A DNA stretch of 64,000 nt. Source: Streptosporangium lutulentum (GTDB lineage: Bacteria; Actinomycetota; Actinomycetes; Streptosporangiales; Streptosporangiaceae). Made by a program: the position numbers and the translations under genes. The stretch spans positions 8,742,001 to 8,806,000 of the forward strand of contig NZ_JAUSQU010000001.1 of assembly GCF_030811455.1 (NCBI RefSeq). The letters run 5' to 3'. Shown here piece after piece: positions 51,472-62,096 of this stretch. Each line of letters starts with the position of its first letter. Positions within the stretch are counted from its first letter, which is position 1. The notes below the pieces were generated by a model. That model was not told the DNA's origin and did not search any database. It saw only the letters and a list, made by a program, of their open reading frames with translations.

Positions 51472-52980
51472 TCAGTTCGCCGCGCCGAAGTCGACCGAGG
51501 CGCCGCCGGTGAGGGCGGGCACCTTCCCGGTTCCCGGCGAGAGCGCGATGCCCTCGGTGTCGTTACGGCCCAGCAGCGTGACCGCCCCCGAAGCCCCCCG
51601 GTCGGGCGAGCCGATCACCAGCCGGTTGCCGCTGAACGCCACCGCCCAGCCGAAGTGATCGCCGGGCCCGCTCTGGTTGATCATCCGGGTCTGCGACACG
51701 TCACCCATCGGCACCAGTTGCACGCCGCCCCGCTGGTCCGGTCCGTCGAAGGGAACCCCCACGGCCATCCGGGCCCCGCCCTCTCCGGTGAAGGCCAGCG
51801 AGAAGCCGTACCCGTCGCCCATGCGGCCTTCCGTGCCCCGATCGAAGGTGTCCGTGGGAGTCATCGCGGTGGTGCCGGAGGACGTGAAGAGCCGAACAAG
51901 ACCGGAGTCCTTCACCGGCCCGACGTCGCCGAGCGGCGCGCTCACCGCCAGGTAGCCCGTGCCACCCTCCTCCGCGTAGGCCATCGCGTAGCCGAACCGG
52001 TCACCCGCCTGGGAGCTGGCGACCTGGTTGAAATCCCACTTCTTGCTCGCGTAGGTCTCTTCGGGCCCGCGCACATCGAAGACCATGGTGATCGATCCCG
52101 TGTCGAGCCTGCCCGCCTCGACCTGCTGTCCCGCCCCGTCGTCGTTCTCGTACGGCACGCCGACCGCGAGGTCGGGTTCGGCGCCGGGGCCGTTCAGCCT
52201 GCCGATCGCCAGGGACCAGCCGAACATGTCGCCGGCCTCGCTGTTGCCCGACACGCCCCCGCTGCCCTGGGAGATCCTCTTGGGGGTGTCGAGCGCGCCG
52301 GACTCGAAGAGGTAGACCGCGCCCGCGTCGGACACCCCGTCGGCGTTCTCGTGCGGCGCCCCGACCGCCACCAGGGTCTCGCCCGAGGTCAGGGACCAGC
52401 CGAAGTGGGCGTCGGACTCCGGCTCGGGGGCGGCCACGCGGACCGTCCTCTGCCGCGGTCCGCCGTACACGGCGTAGACCGCGCCGGCGTCCTGCAGACC
52501 CGCCACGTCGGTGTACGGCGCGCCGATCAGCAGGTCCGCGCAGCGGTCGGCGTCGAGGTGGGTCATCCGTACCGACCACCCGAAGCCGTCGCCCGCCTTG
52601 ACCTCGGCGGCGGTCACGACCGTCCCGCTCTCCCCCCGTCCGAACAGCACGTGCACGGCCCCGGCGCCGCTGAGCCCGCCGGAGTTCGCGAACGGGTCGC
52701 CGACCACGGTGTCGTCCACGCCGTCGCCGTCGAAGTCGCTCCCGCTCGCCGCACCACAGTCGGCGGGAGCGGCCCCGGTGGCGGCGGAGGCGGCGGAGAC
52801 GACGGGAGCGGTGGCGGCGGCGGCGGTGACGACCGGAGTGGTGGTGACAGCGGAGGCGGCGGAGACGACGGGAGCGGAGACGGAGACGGAGACGGAGACG
52901 GAGGCGGCGGCGGTGACGGTGACGGTGACGGAAAGCATCGGAATCGCGGCCACGACCAGTAGCGGGAGCGGGACTCTCAT
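51472..52980 (-). CDS. Secreted FG-GAP repeat protein
   Basis: This 502-residue protein has a signal peptide (MRVPLPLLVVAAIPMLSV) and a Ser/Thr/Val/Ala stalk to about residue 70. About seven FG-GAP/integrin-like blades follow, each with an FGWSV or FGYAM strand and an LLIGAPYTD- or VGVPYEND-like segment. The first has the Ca2+-loop DFDGDGVDD. It should fold as a beta-propeller outside the cell. ATG 52980 overlaps the kinase stop (ATGA), so both are co-translated and may work together. Confidence 0.88.
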   Translation of the reverse strand: MRVPLPLLVVAAIPMLSVTVTVTAAASVSVSVSVSAPVVSAASAVTTTPVVTAAAATAPVVSAASAATGAAPADCGAASGSDFDGDGVDDTVVGDPFANSGGLSGAGAVHVLFGRGESGTVVTAAEVKAGDGFGWSVRMTHLDADRCADLLIGAPYTDVAGLQDAGAVYAVYGGPRQRTVRVAAPEPESDAHFGWSLTSGETLVAVGAPHENADGVSDAGAVYLFESGALDTPKRISQGSGGVSGNSEAGDMFGWSLAIGRLNGPGAEPDLAVGVPYENDDGAGQQVEAGRLDTGSITMVFDVRGPEETYASKKWDFNQVASSQAGDRFGYAMAYAEEGGTGYLAVSAPLGDVGPVKDSGLVRLFTSSGTTAMTPTDTFDRGTEGRMGDGYGFSLAFTGEGGARMAVGVPFDGPDQRGGVQLVPMGDVSQTRMINQSGPGDHFGWAVAFSGNRLVIGSPDRGASGAVTLLGRNDTEGIALSPGTGKVPALTGGASVDFGAAN

Positions 52981-54827
52981 GACAGCCTCACTGTGATCTC
53001 CTTGCCCCCCTCGATCACGCTGCCGGTCAGCTTCAGCGGCTTGCGCGCCGGGGGAAGGTCGTAGACGAGGACGCCGTCCACCTTGCCGCCGGGAGGCAGG
53101 GCGGCGGGCAGGCCCACCGAGCTCGGCTCGGGGATGTGGGTGGCGCCGCGGTCGTCCGTCAGGACGAGCGGGGTACGGCTGAGCAGGGCCGGCTTTCCGC
53201 CGGCGTTGAAGAGGATCCACTGGACCGTGCAGAACCGGCCGCGCGACGGGACGTTGCCCCGGTAGGCGGTCAGGTCGCACCGCGGGGTCTGCGTGATGAT
53301 CAGCTGCGGGTCCTCGATGTAGGAGCCTGTCGCGATCCTCCTGTTCACGTCGGTGGTGCCGGCCTGCTGCTGCCCGCCCGTGTTCCCTGCGCCTCCGGCG
53401 TTCACCGCGCCTCCGCCGCCTCCGCCGCCTCCGATGGTGACCAGGACGACGACCGTGACGGCCAGCGCCGCCAGCACGGCCAGTCCGGCGACCCACCAGC
53501 CCCGGCGCGACGGCCTTTCCCCAGTGGGGGCCGTACCGGCTCCGAGCGGAGCCGGGGAGTCGGCCTGGCCGGAGGGCGGGATCGAGCGGGACGGCTGGGT
53601 CGAGGCCGGGTACGGACGGGGCGTCGGGGCCGAGGCCGGGGGCGGAGGGAGCGTGGGCGTCGAGCCCGGGTGCGGCGCGGAGGAGGAGGCCGAGGCGGGG
53701 GGCGTGGTCGGGAGACCACTCGTGTACGGGTACGGAGGCGGGGTCGGGGCAGGGGTCGGCGACTCGGCCGAGAGCGCCTGCGGCGCCTTCAGGTTCAGTC
53801 CGCTGAGAGTCTGGGTGGAGTCCGGCTCCACGTTGGCCGGGGGCTGCCACGACTCGTTGAGCAGGTCGGTGGCGATCAGGGTGGGCGGGTCCACCCGGGT
53901 GGGCGCGGGCATGGCCGGCGCGGCGATCGCGCCGCCGACCAGGGCGATCAGCAGGTCCTGGGCGCTGGGCCGCTGGTAGGGGTCCATCGCGGTGGCCCGG
54001 CGGACCAGCTCGTTGAGCGGGTCGGGCAGCTCGCCCAGGTCGGGCGGGATGGTGAGCAGCCGGGAGGCCATGGTCATCATGTCGCCCCGGCCGTAGGGGT
54101 GGCGGCCGTTGCCCGCGTAGGCGACCATGCAGCCCCACGCGAAGATGTCGGCCGCCGGGGTGATGTCCAGGCCCCGCACCTGCTCGGGAGCCCACCAGCC
54201 GGGGCTGCCGAGCACCTCGCCCGACCGGGTGAAGCTGTGCGTGGAGTCCAGCGCCCTGGCGATACCGAAGTCGATCACTCGGGGGCCGGACATGGAAAGG
54301 ATCACGTTGGCGGGCTTGAGGTCACGGTGGACCAGCCCGGCGACGTGGATCGCGGCCAGCGCGGCGGCCACACCGAGGGCCACGCCGTGCAGCGTCCCGG
54401 CCTCCAGCGAGCCGTGCTCGGTGATCTGGCGGGACAGGGGCGTGCCCGCGATGTATTCGGTGACCATGTACGGCCGGCCGTTGCCGTCGTCGCCGTTGTC
54501 GAGCACCTGGGCGGTGCAGAACGACGCCACCCGCCGGGCGTTCTCCACCTCCGCGTGGAACCTCGCGGCGAACCCGTCCTCGATCGCGAACTCGGCTTTG
54601 ACCACTTTGACCGCCACCGGCCGGCCGGTCGGTGCGAGCGCGAGGTAGACGGTTCCCATGCCGCCCTCGCCAAGGCGTCCGAGGAGCCTGTAACTCCCGA
54701 TCTGCTCGGGATCGTTGGGGCGCAGTCCCTCGACACCAGGCCGGTTCACGTCCGCATCACTGGAGTGGTTCCCTTCCCGGCCGATGACCGCCCGTATGGC
54801 AACGTTATCCACAACGGAACCTCCCAT
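52977..54827 (-). CDS. PknB-type Ser/Thr protein kinase, membrane-bound
   Basis: This 616-residue protein has an active-looking kinase domain at about 45-300: GEGGMG loop, VAVK Lys at 74, HRDLKPAN Asp at 169, IDFG Asp at 186 and APEQVRG. A Pro-rich linker (310-440) leads to a span at about 444-465 and an outer domain of about 150 residues with two Cys (CDLTAYRGNVPSRGRFC). ATG 54827 is preferred, but upstream in-frame starts exist up to 55037. The outer domain is the probable sensor, and the coupled FG-GAP protein a candidate partner. Confidence 0.92.
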   Translation of the reverse strand: MGGSVVDNVAIRAVIGREGNHSSDADVNRPGVEGLRPNDPEQIGSYRLLGRLGEGGMGTVYLALAPTGRPVAVKVVKAEFAIEDGFAARFHAEVENARRVASFCTAQVLDNGDDGNGRPYMVTEYIAGTPLSRQITEHGSLEAGTLHGVALGVAAALAAIHVAGLVHRDLKPANVILSMSGPRVIDFGIARALDSTHSFTRSGEVLGSPGWWAPEQVRGLDITPAADIFAWGCMVAYAGNGRHPYGRGDMMTMASRLLTIPPDLGELPDPLNELVRRATAMDPYQRPSAQDLLIALVGGAIAAPAMPAPTRVDPPTLIATDLLNESWQPPANVEPDSTQTLSGLNLKAPQALSAESPTPAPTPPPYPYTSGLPTTPPASASSSAPHPGSTPTLPPPPASAPTPRPYPASTQPSRSIPPSGQADSPAPLGAGTAPTGERPSRRGWWVAGLAVLAALAVTVVVLVTIGGGGGGGGAVNAGGAGNTGGQQQAGTTDVNRRIATGSYIEDPQLIITQTPRCDLTAYRGNVPSRGRFCTVQWILFNAGGKPALLSRTPLVLTDDRGATHIPEPSSVGLPAALPPGGKVDGVLVYDLPPARKPLKLTGSVIEGGKEITVRLS

Positions 54828-54973
54828 GTCTATCTCGAGTCTTCGCGGGGGGTTCGATGCGGGAAACTTGTCGGATGGCATTGGACTACAACCTTGGGTG
54901 AGCGCGGCGAACGAGTGAATATCAACAACCGTCCGGCGGGTGCCGGATTCGATCAGCCGTTTGAGGAACCAGC

Positions 54974-55819
54974 ATGAGCCTTCTGGGGCCGGTAGAAATA
55001 CGTAATTTGGCAGAGAAGCTCGACATTCGTCCCACAAAAAAACTTGGTCAAAACTTTGTGATTGACGGGGGAACCGTCCGCAAGATCGTGAGAGTCGCCG
55101 GGCTGAGCCCCGACGACGTGGTCATCGAGGTCGGCCCCGGCCTGGGGTCGCTCACCCTGGCGCTGCTTCCCGAGGTGCGCGGCGTGGTCGCGGTGGAGAT
55201 CGACCCGGTTCTGGCGGCCCAGTTGCCCCTGACCGTCGCCGAGCACGCGCCGGAGCTCGCCGACCGCCTCACCGTGGTGCTCGGCGACGCCATGCGGATC
55301 CTTCCCGACGACCTGCCGAGGGAGAAGCCGACCGCGCTGGTCGCCAACCTGCCCTACAACGTGTCCGTTCCGGTGGTGCTGCACCTGCTGGAGACCCTGC
55401 CCTCGCTGCGCAGCATCCTGATCATGGTCCAGGCCGAGGTCGCCGATCGGCTGGCCGCCGCCCCCGGCTCCAAGATCTACGGCATTCCCTCGGTCAAGGC
55501 CGCCTGGTACGCGGACGTCCGCCGGGCGGGTCCCGTCGGCCGTACGGTCTTCTGGCCGGCCCCCAACGTCGACTCCGGCCTGGTGGCGATGACCCGCCGC
55601 GAGCCTCCCTCGACCAGGGCCACCCGCGAGGAGGTCTTCGCCGTCGTGGACGCCGCCTTCGCCCAGCGCCGCAAGACCCTCCGCGCGGCCCTGGCCTCGT
55701 GGGCCGGTACGGCCGCCGCCGCCGAGCGGGCGCTGCGGGCCGCCGGGATCGACCCCTCCGAGCGCGGCGAACAGCTCACCGTCGAAGATTTCTCGCGAAT
55801 CGCCGAGAACCGTGCATAG
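54974..55819 (+). CDS. rsmA: 16S rRNA dimethyladenosine transferase KsgA/RsmA
   Basis: This 281-residue enzyme has KKLGQNFVIDGGTVRKIV, the SAM motif VIEVGPGLGSLTLAL, VEIDPVLAAQL, the catalytic NLPYNVSVPV and a C-terminal helical domain with FAQRRKTLRAALASW. It dimethylates two adjacent adenosines near the 3' end of 16S rRNA. GAGGAA precedes ATG 54974. The order rsmA-ispE is conserved in actinobacteria. Confidence 0.96.
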   Translation: MSLLGPVEIRNLAEKLDIRPTKKLGQNFVIDGGTVRKIVRVAGLSPDDVVIEVGPGLGSLTLALLPEVRGVVAVEIDPVLAAQLPLTVAEHAPELADRLTVVLGDAMRILPDDLPREKPTALVANLPYNVSVPVVLHLLETLPSLRSILIMVQAEVADRLAAAPGSKIYGIPSVKAAWYADVRRAGPVGRTVFWPAPNVDSGLVAMTRREPPSTRATREEVFAVVDAAFAQRRKTLRAALASWAGTAAAAERALRAAGIDPSERGEQLTVEDFSRIAENRA

Positions 55820-55909
55820 GGCGATTTGCTGCTGTGTTTGTGTGAGGAAGAACCGGATCCCGTTACGATCGGAGTCCATGACCAGTCAGCGAGCGCCTAT
55901 GAGGGACGC

Positions 55910-56812
55910 ATGAACTCCGTGACCGTCCGTGTGCCCGCCAAGGTCAACCTGCAGCTGGCCGTGGGGCCGCTGCGTGACGACGGCTACCACGACCTGGTGA
56001 ACGTCTTCCACGCCGTCTCCATCTTCGACGAGGTCACGGCCACCGCGGAGACCGGGATGAGCGTCCGGGTCGAGGGCGAGTCCGCCGACCAGGTGCCCGA
56101 GGGCGACGACAACCTCGCGATCCAGGCCGCCCTCGCGCTGGCCAGGCACGCGGGCCGTTCCTACGGCGTGAACCTGATCATCCGCAAGTCGATCCCGGTG
56201 GCGGGCGGCATGGCGGGCGGCAGCGCGGACGCCGCCGCCGCGCTGGTCGCCTGCAACGAGCTGTGGGGCCTCGGCCTGCCGATGGACGACCTGCTGGAGA
56301 TCGCCGCCGACCTCGGCAGCGACGTCCCGTTCGCGCTGATCGGCGGCACCGCCGTCGGCACCGGCAGGGGCGAGCGGCTCACCCCGCTGGAGGTCTCGGG
56401 CAGGTTCCACTGGGTGTTCGCGCTGGCGGACGGCGGCCTGTCCACGGCCACGGTCTACGCCGAGTGCGACCGCATGCGCGAGGCGATCGGCGAGAAGGTC
56501 GCCTGGCCCCGGGCCGGTGAGCCTCTTCTGGCCGCGCTTCGCGACGGGGACGCCAAGGTCCTCGGCGCCGAGCTGACCAACGACCTGCAGCCCGCCGCCG
56601 TGATGCTCCGCCGTTCCCTGGCCCGCACCCTGGACGCCGGCCGTGAGTACGGCGCCCTCGGCTCCCTCGTCTCCGGCTCCGGCCCCACCTGTGCCTTCCT
56701 CGCCGAGTCGGAGGCCCACGCCGGAGAGCTGGCCGCCTCCCTCAAGAGCGCCGGGGTGGCTCGCGACCTCATCACCGCCTACGGCCCCGTTCCCGGCCCG
56801 ACGGTGGTGTAG
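55910..56812 (+). CDS. ispE: 4-diphosphocytidyl-2-C-methyl-D-erythritol kinase
   Basis: This 300-residue GHMP kinase has the opening VTVRVPAKVNLQLAVGPLRD, GYHDLVNVFHAVSI and the ATP loop PVAGGMAGGSADAAAAL. DLGSDVPFALIGGTAVGTG and a C-terminal LVSGSGPTCAFLA follow. It phosphorylates CDP-ME in the MEP isoprenoid pathway. ATG 55910 is chosen for GAGGGA four bases upstream; the frame extends to 55826 without support. Confidence 0.95.
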   Translation: MNSVTVRVPAKVNLQLAVGPLRDDGYHDLVNVFHAVSIFDEVTATAETGMSVRVEGESADQVPEGDDNLAIQAALALARHAGRSYGVNLIIRKSIPVAGGMAGGSADAAAALVACNELWGLGLPMDDLLEIAADLGSDVPFALIGGTAVGTGRGERLTPLEVSGRFHWVFALADGGLSTATVYAECDRMREAIGEKVAWPRAGEPLLAALRDGDAKVLGAELTNDLQPAAVMLRRSLARTLDAGREYGALGSLVSGSGPTCAFLAESEAHAGELAASLKSAGVARDLITAYGPVPGPTVV

Positions 56813-56838
56813 GCCGGACCGGATACGCTTGTGTGGCG

Positions 56839-58653
<1,815 letters not shown>

Positions 58654-58706
58654 CGCCCGCCGCCTCCCGATCGTGAGCGGGCCGGTGCCCACGATCGGGA
58701 GGCGGC

Positions 58707-58840
58707 GGCCGGTCGCGGTCCTGGGCCCGCTCGTGATCGGGAACGGTCGCCGGTCGCCGGTCGTGAGCCCGCTCGTGATCGGAGGCGCCGGCCGGTCGCG
58801 GTCCTGGGCCCGTTCACGGTCGGGAACGCTCGCCGGCCGT
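58707..58840 (+). repeat. Intergenic direct repeat with 83-bp offset
   Basis: CCGGTCGCGGTCCTGGGCCC occurs at about 58709 and again at 58792, each followed by CG, a GATCGG/CGGTCGG element and GGGAACG-CTCGCCGG-like sequence, so about 48 bp is duplicated. CCCGCTCGTGATCGG also occurs three times nearby. It follows the ABC-F stop codon; no gene is seen at 58654-58929. Confidence 0.75.
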
Positions 58841-58929
58841 GGGCGCCCGTCCGCTCTCGATGGAAATGCCCGCCGTCTCCCGATGGTGAGTCCCGATCGG
58901 GTTTAGCTCCCTCCGATGGGGCAGAGAGC

Positions 58930-59472
58930 TCAGCGCGCTCCTGTGTCGGTGGCGTCAAAAGGGACGAGTAACGTGCGCAGCAGGCCCGAAAGGGCCTGCT
59001 GTTCATGTTTTCCGAGGTTCGCCAGCAGCTCGTGCTCGCGGCGGAGCAGATCGGCGAAGGCGCTGTCGACCCGTTCTCGCCCGGCCGCGGTCAGGGAGAC
59101 CAGGACCCCTCGCCTGTCCTCGGTGTCGGGACGGCGCCTGACCAGACCGGCCGCGGTGAGCCGGTCGATGCGGTTGGTCATCGTCCCGGACGTCACCAGG
59201 GTCGCGCGGAGCAGGGCTCCCGGACTCATCTCGTACGGCTCGCCGGCCCGGCGCAGGGCCGTGAGCACGTCGAACTCCCAGGACTCCAGGCCGTGTTCGG
59301 CGAAGGAGGCGCGGCGGGCACGGTCGAGGTGGCGGGCCAGCCGGGATACCCGGCTGAGCACCTGGAGCGGTTCCACGTCCAGGTCGGGACGCTCCTGGCG
59401 CCAGGCGGCGACCAGCCGGTCGACCTCGTCCTCCGAGCGCTCGGCGTCGTGGTCCACGTGGGGCAGGGTCAT
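58930..59472 (-). CDS. MarR-family transcriptional regulator
   Basis: This 180-residue protein has the winged helix at about 55-130: LESWEFDVLTALRRAGEPYE, SPGALLRATLVTSGTMTNRI and DRLTAAGLVRRRPDTEDRRG. N-terminal PDLDVEPLQVLSRVSRLARH is typical of actinobacterial MarR proteins beside small-molecule enzymes. ATG 59472 is used; the frame extends to 59520 over the operator. It is divergent from a methyltransferase gene and probably represses both. Confidence 0.9.
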   Translation of the reverse strand: MTLPHVDHDAERSEDEVDRLVAAWRQERPDLDVEPLQVLSRVSRLARHLDRARRASFAEHGLESWEFDVLTALRRAGEPYEMSPGALLRATLVTSGTMTNRIDRLTAAGLVRRRPDTEDRRGVLVSLTAAGRERVDSAFADLLRREHELLANLGKHEQQALSGLLRTLLVPFDATDTGAR

Positions 59473-59482
59473 GTCGCGAGTG

Positions 59483-59540
59483 TATCTGTCTTGACATCGA
59501 GATACTTGGCCGGATATCAATCATCTTGATGTCAAGAGAT
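59483..59540. promoter_or_regulatory. Paired MarR operators over a leaderless promoter
   Basis: Two related palindromes are present: TCTTGACATCGAGA (59489-59502, one mismatch) and TCTTGATGTCAAGA (59524-59537, perfect 6-2-6). For the rightward gene, TTGACA at 59491-59496 and TATCAA at 59515-59520 form a good promoter with an 18-bp spacer. The first site covers its -35 and the second its start point and first codons. Confidence 0.7.
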
Positions 59541-60293
59541 ATGTGGGACCCTGAAATCTACAACCGCTACGCCGACGAGCGCTCGCGGCCTTTCTTCGAT
59601 CTTGTCGCCAGGATAGCCGCAGAGCGGCCCGGCCAGGTGGTCGACGCGGGATGCGGCACCGGCGAACTCACCGCGGCGCTGGCCAGGCGCTGGCCGGACG
59701 CCGACGTCCACGGCTTCGACTCCTCTCCCGCGATGATCGAGAAGGCCCCCGCGGGCGGGCGGCTGAGTTTCTCGGTCGACGACGTCACGCGGTGGCGGCC
59801 GGAGCGCCCGGTGGACGTGATCGTGTCCAACGCGGTCCTGCAGTGGGTGCCCGAGCATCGCGAACTGCTGGGGCGGTGGGTGGACGCGCTCGTGCCGGGG
59901 GGCTGGCTCGCCTTCCAGGTTCCGGGTAACTTCGAGGCTCCCAGCCACGTGCTGATCCGTGAGCTGTGCCGTACCACCTGGCGCGATCGGCTGGACGGCG
60001 TGGCGAGGCCGGGCCCTGTCGACGACCCGGCCGACTACCTCGACCTGCTCGCCGGCCTGGGCTGCCGGGTGGACGCGTGGGAGACCACCTACCTCCACGT
60101 GCTCCCGGGGGAGGACGCGGTGCTCAGATGGGTCACCGGCACCGCCCTGCGTCCCATGCTCGACCGGCTGACGCCCGACGAGGCGGAGGCGTTCCTCGGC
60201 GACTGCGCCGCGCTGCTGAGGGAGGCCTACCCCCGCGGCCCCCACGGCACGATCTTCCCCTTCCGCCGGATCTTCGTCGTCGCCCAGAAGTGA
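59529..60293 (+). CDS. Trans-aconitate 2-methyltransferase-like enzyme
   Basis: This 254-residue SAM methyltransferase has YNRYADERSRPFFDLVARIA, motif I VVDAGCGTGELTAAL, HGFDSSPAMIEKA, NAVLQWVPEHRELL and FPFRRIFVVAQK at the C-terminus, the layout of Tam, which detoxifies trans-aconitate. Starts are possible at ATG 59529 and 59541; promoter position suggests leaderless translation from 59529. It is probably regulated by the divergent MarR through the paired sites. Confidence 0.9.
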   Translation: MSRDMWDPEIYNRYADERSRPFFDLVARIAAERPGQVVDAGCGTGELTAALARRWPDADVHGFDSSPAMIEKAPAGGRLSFSVDDVTRWRPERPVDVIVSNAVLQWVPEHRELLGRWVDALVPGGWLAFQVPGNFEAPSHVLIRELCRTTWRDRLDGVARPGPVDDPADYLDLLAGLGCRVDAWETTYLHVLPGEDAVLRWVTGTALRPMLDRLTPDEAEAFLGDCAALLREAYPRGPHGTIFPFRRIFVVAQK

Positions 60294-60426
60294 TCGCCGG
60301 CCCCGGACGGGTGTTCCGCCACTTCGGCGATCTCGAAAGTAATCGGATGGGGTTTCTGGACGGATAACCGGGCATCAATAAATACTGCTAGTAAGCGGTT
60401 GATATGGGCAGACCAGGGGACGACCT

Positions 60427-61905
60427 GTGGCGATAGAGATCGAAGACAAGTTCGACGTTCCGCTGGATTACGAGGTTCCGGAACCGTCGAACCTTCCAAG
60501 CGGTACGGAGATCGTGGGTCCGAAGACCCACCAGCTCGTGGCGCTCTACTTCGACACCCCCGATCTGAGGCTCGCCGCGCGTGGCATCACCCTGCGCCGC
60601 CGCAGAGGCGGCACCGACCCCGGCTGGCATCTCAAACTTCCACAGGCCAAGGGCGTCCGGCAGGAGATCACCCGCCCGCTGACCAGGAGCGCCAAGATCG
60701 TCCCCCCCGAGCTGGTGGACCTCGTGCTCGCCTACACCCGGGGAACCCCCCTCGCGCCGGTCGCCGAACTCGACACCCGCCGTACCACCACCACGCTGGT
60801 CAACGCAGCGGGCGTGCGGCTGGTGGAGATCGCGGACGACCGGGTCAAGGGCACCGTGTTCAACGAGGGCAAGCACGTCGAGCGCTGGCGCGAGGTCGAG
60901 GCCGAGCTGATCGAGGGCGAGGAGAAGCTGCTCAAGAAGATCGGCAAGCAGCTGACCAAGGCCGGCGCCACCCCCGCCGACTCGGCCAACAAGCTCTCGC
61001 GCCTGCTGAACGCCGCGGGTCCCGTCCCCGAGCAGCCGCGCGCGGAGACCGAACGGGGATCCGCGGGCGAGGTCGTCGTCGACTACATCTCCTCCCAGGT
61101 CTCCGCGCTGCTCGCGCAGGACCCCCGGGTCCGCCGCGCGGAGGAGGACGCCGTACACCAGATGCGCGTCGCCTGCCGGCGGCTCCGCAGCGTGCTGAAG
61201 TCGTTCAAGACGATCGTCGAGGGGACCGAGAACCTTCAGGACGAGCTCAGGTGGCTGGGCGAGGTCCTCGGTGAGGCGCGCGACCTGGAGGTCATCCGGG
61301 AGCGGTTCGCCCACAGGCTCGACAACCTGGACGACGCCCTGATCGTGGGCCCGATCAGGGCCCGCCTCAGCTCCGACCTGCTGGACGAGGAGCACGAGGC
61401 CTACGACCGGATCAGGGAGACGCTCGGCGGCGAACGGTACTTCGCCCTGCTCGACGCCCTCGACGACCTGGTCGGCACCCCCGTGCTGACCAAGGCCGCC
61501 GGCAAGCCCGCCGACGCCCTGGACGCCGTCGCCGCCAAGAGCTGGCGCCGGGTGGTCAGGGCCTACGACGCCGCCCAGGCCATCGAGGACTCCGCCGAGC
61601 GCGAGGTCGCGATGCACGAGGTGCGCAAGGCGGCCAAACGGGCCCGCTACACCGCCGAGACGCTCGGGAAGAGGAAACTGGCCAAGCGGGCGGAGGCCGT
61701 ACAGGAGGTGCTGGGCACCTACCGGGACGGCATCGTCGCGCAGGAGCGGCTGACGGCCGAGGCCGAGACCGCCCGGCTGGCGGGGGAGGACACCTTCACC
61801 TACGGCGTGCTGACCGGCGTGGAACGGGCCGCGGCCGAGCGCGCCCACGAGGGGTTCCCCGCGCTCTGGGCCGAGACCACGGCCGCCGTCGCGAAGCTCG
61901 TCTGA
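60427..61905 (+). CDS. CYTH and CHAD domain protein
   Basis: This 492-residue protein has an N-terminal CYTH tunnel-fold domain at about 1-200 (AIEIEDKFDVP for the ExExK signature, then YFDTPDLRLAARGITLRRRR, HLKLP and RWREVEAELIEG). A C-terminal CHAD helical domain at about 215-490 has conserved His and basic residues in VHQMRVACRRLRSVLKSF and MHEVRKAAKRARYTAE. CYTH proteins hydrolyse triphosphates and CHAD binds polyphosphate. It is near ppk, supporting a polyphosphate role. GTG 60427 is the start. Confidence 0.93.
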   Translation: MAIEIEDKFDVPLDYEVPEPSNLPSGTEIVGPKTHQLVALYFDTPDLRLAARGITLRRRRGGTDPGWHLKLPQAKGVRQEITRPLTRSAKIVPPELVDLVLAYTRGTPLAPVAELDTRRTTTTLVNAAGVRLVEIADDRVKGTVFNEGKHVERWREVEAELIEGEEKLLKKIGKQLTKAGATPADSANKLSRLLNAAGPVPEQPRAETERGSAGEVVVDYISSQVSALLAQDPRVRRAEEDAVHQMRVACRRLRSVLKSFKTIVEGTENLQDELRWLGEVLGEARDLEVIRERFAHRLDNLDDALIVGPIRARLSSDLLDEEHEAYDRIRETLGGERYFALLDALDDLVGTPVLTKAAGKPADALDAVAAKSWRRVVRAYDAAQAIEDSAEREVAMHEVRKAAKRARYTAETLGKRKLAKRAEAVQEVLGTYRDGIVAQERLTAEAETARLAGEDTFTYGVLTGVERAAAERAHEGFPALWAETTAAVAKLV

Positions 61906-62007
61906 CGCGGCGCGGAGGCCGCGGGCTCGACCGGTCCTTCGCCGCACGGAGAAGCTCGTCTGACGCGGCGCGGCGACTACGGGCTCGACCGTCCTTCGCC
62001 AGGCGGG
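61893..62007 (+). repeat. 58-bp tandem duplication spanning a stop codon
   Basis: GAAGCTCGTCTGACGCGGCG starts at 61893 and again at 61951, and the following GGGCTCGACCGG-TCCTTCGCC is also repeated. The first copy contains the last codons and stop of the CYTH-CHAD gene, so the second is a non-coding echo of its 3' end. Confidence 0.9.
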
Positions 62008-62096
62008 GACGACCGGAGAAGTCCACGAAGGGTCCGTCTGGCGATCCTCCGCGGCCGGGCCTCGGCGCCGTACGCTCCGCCGCCGGACAGAACCGG

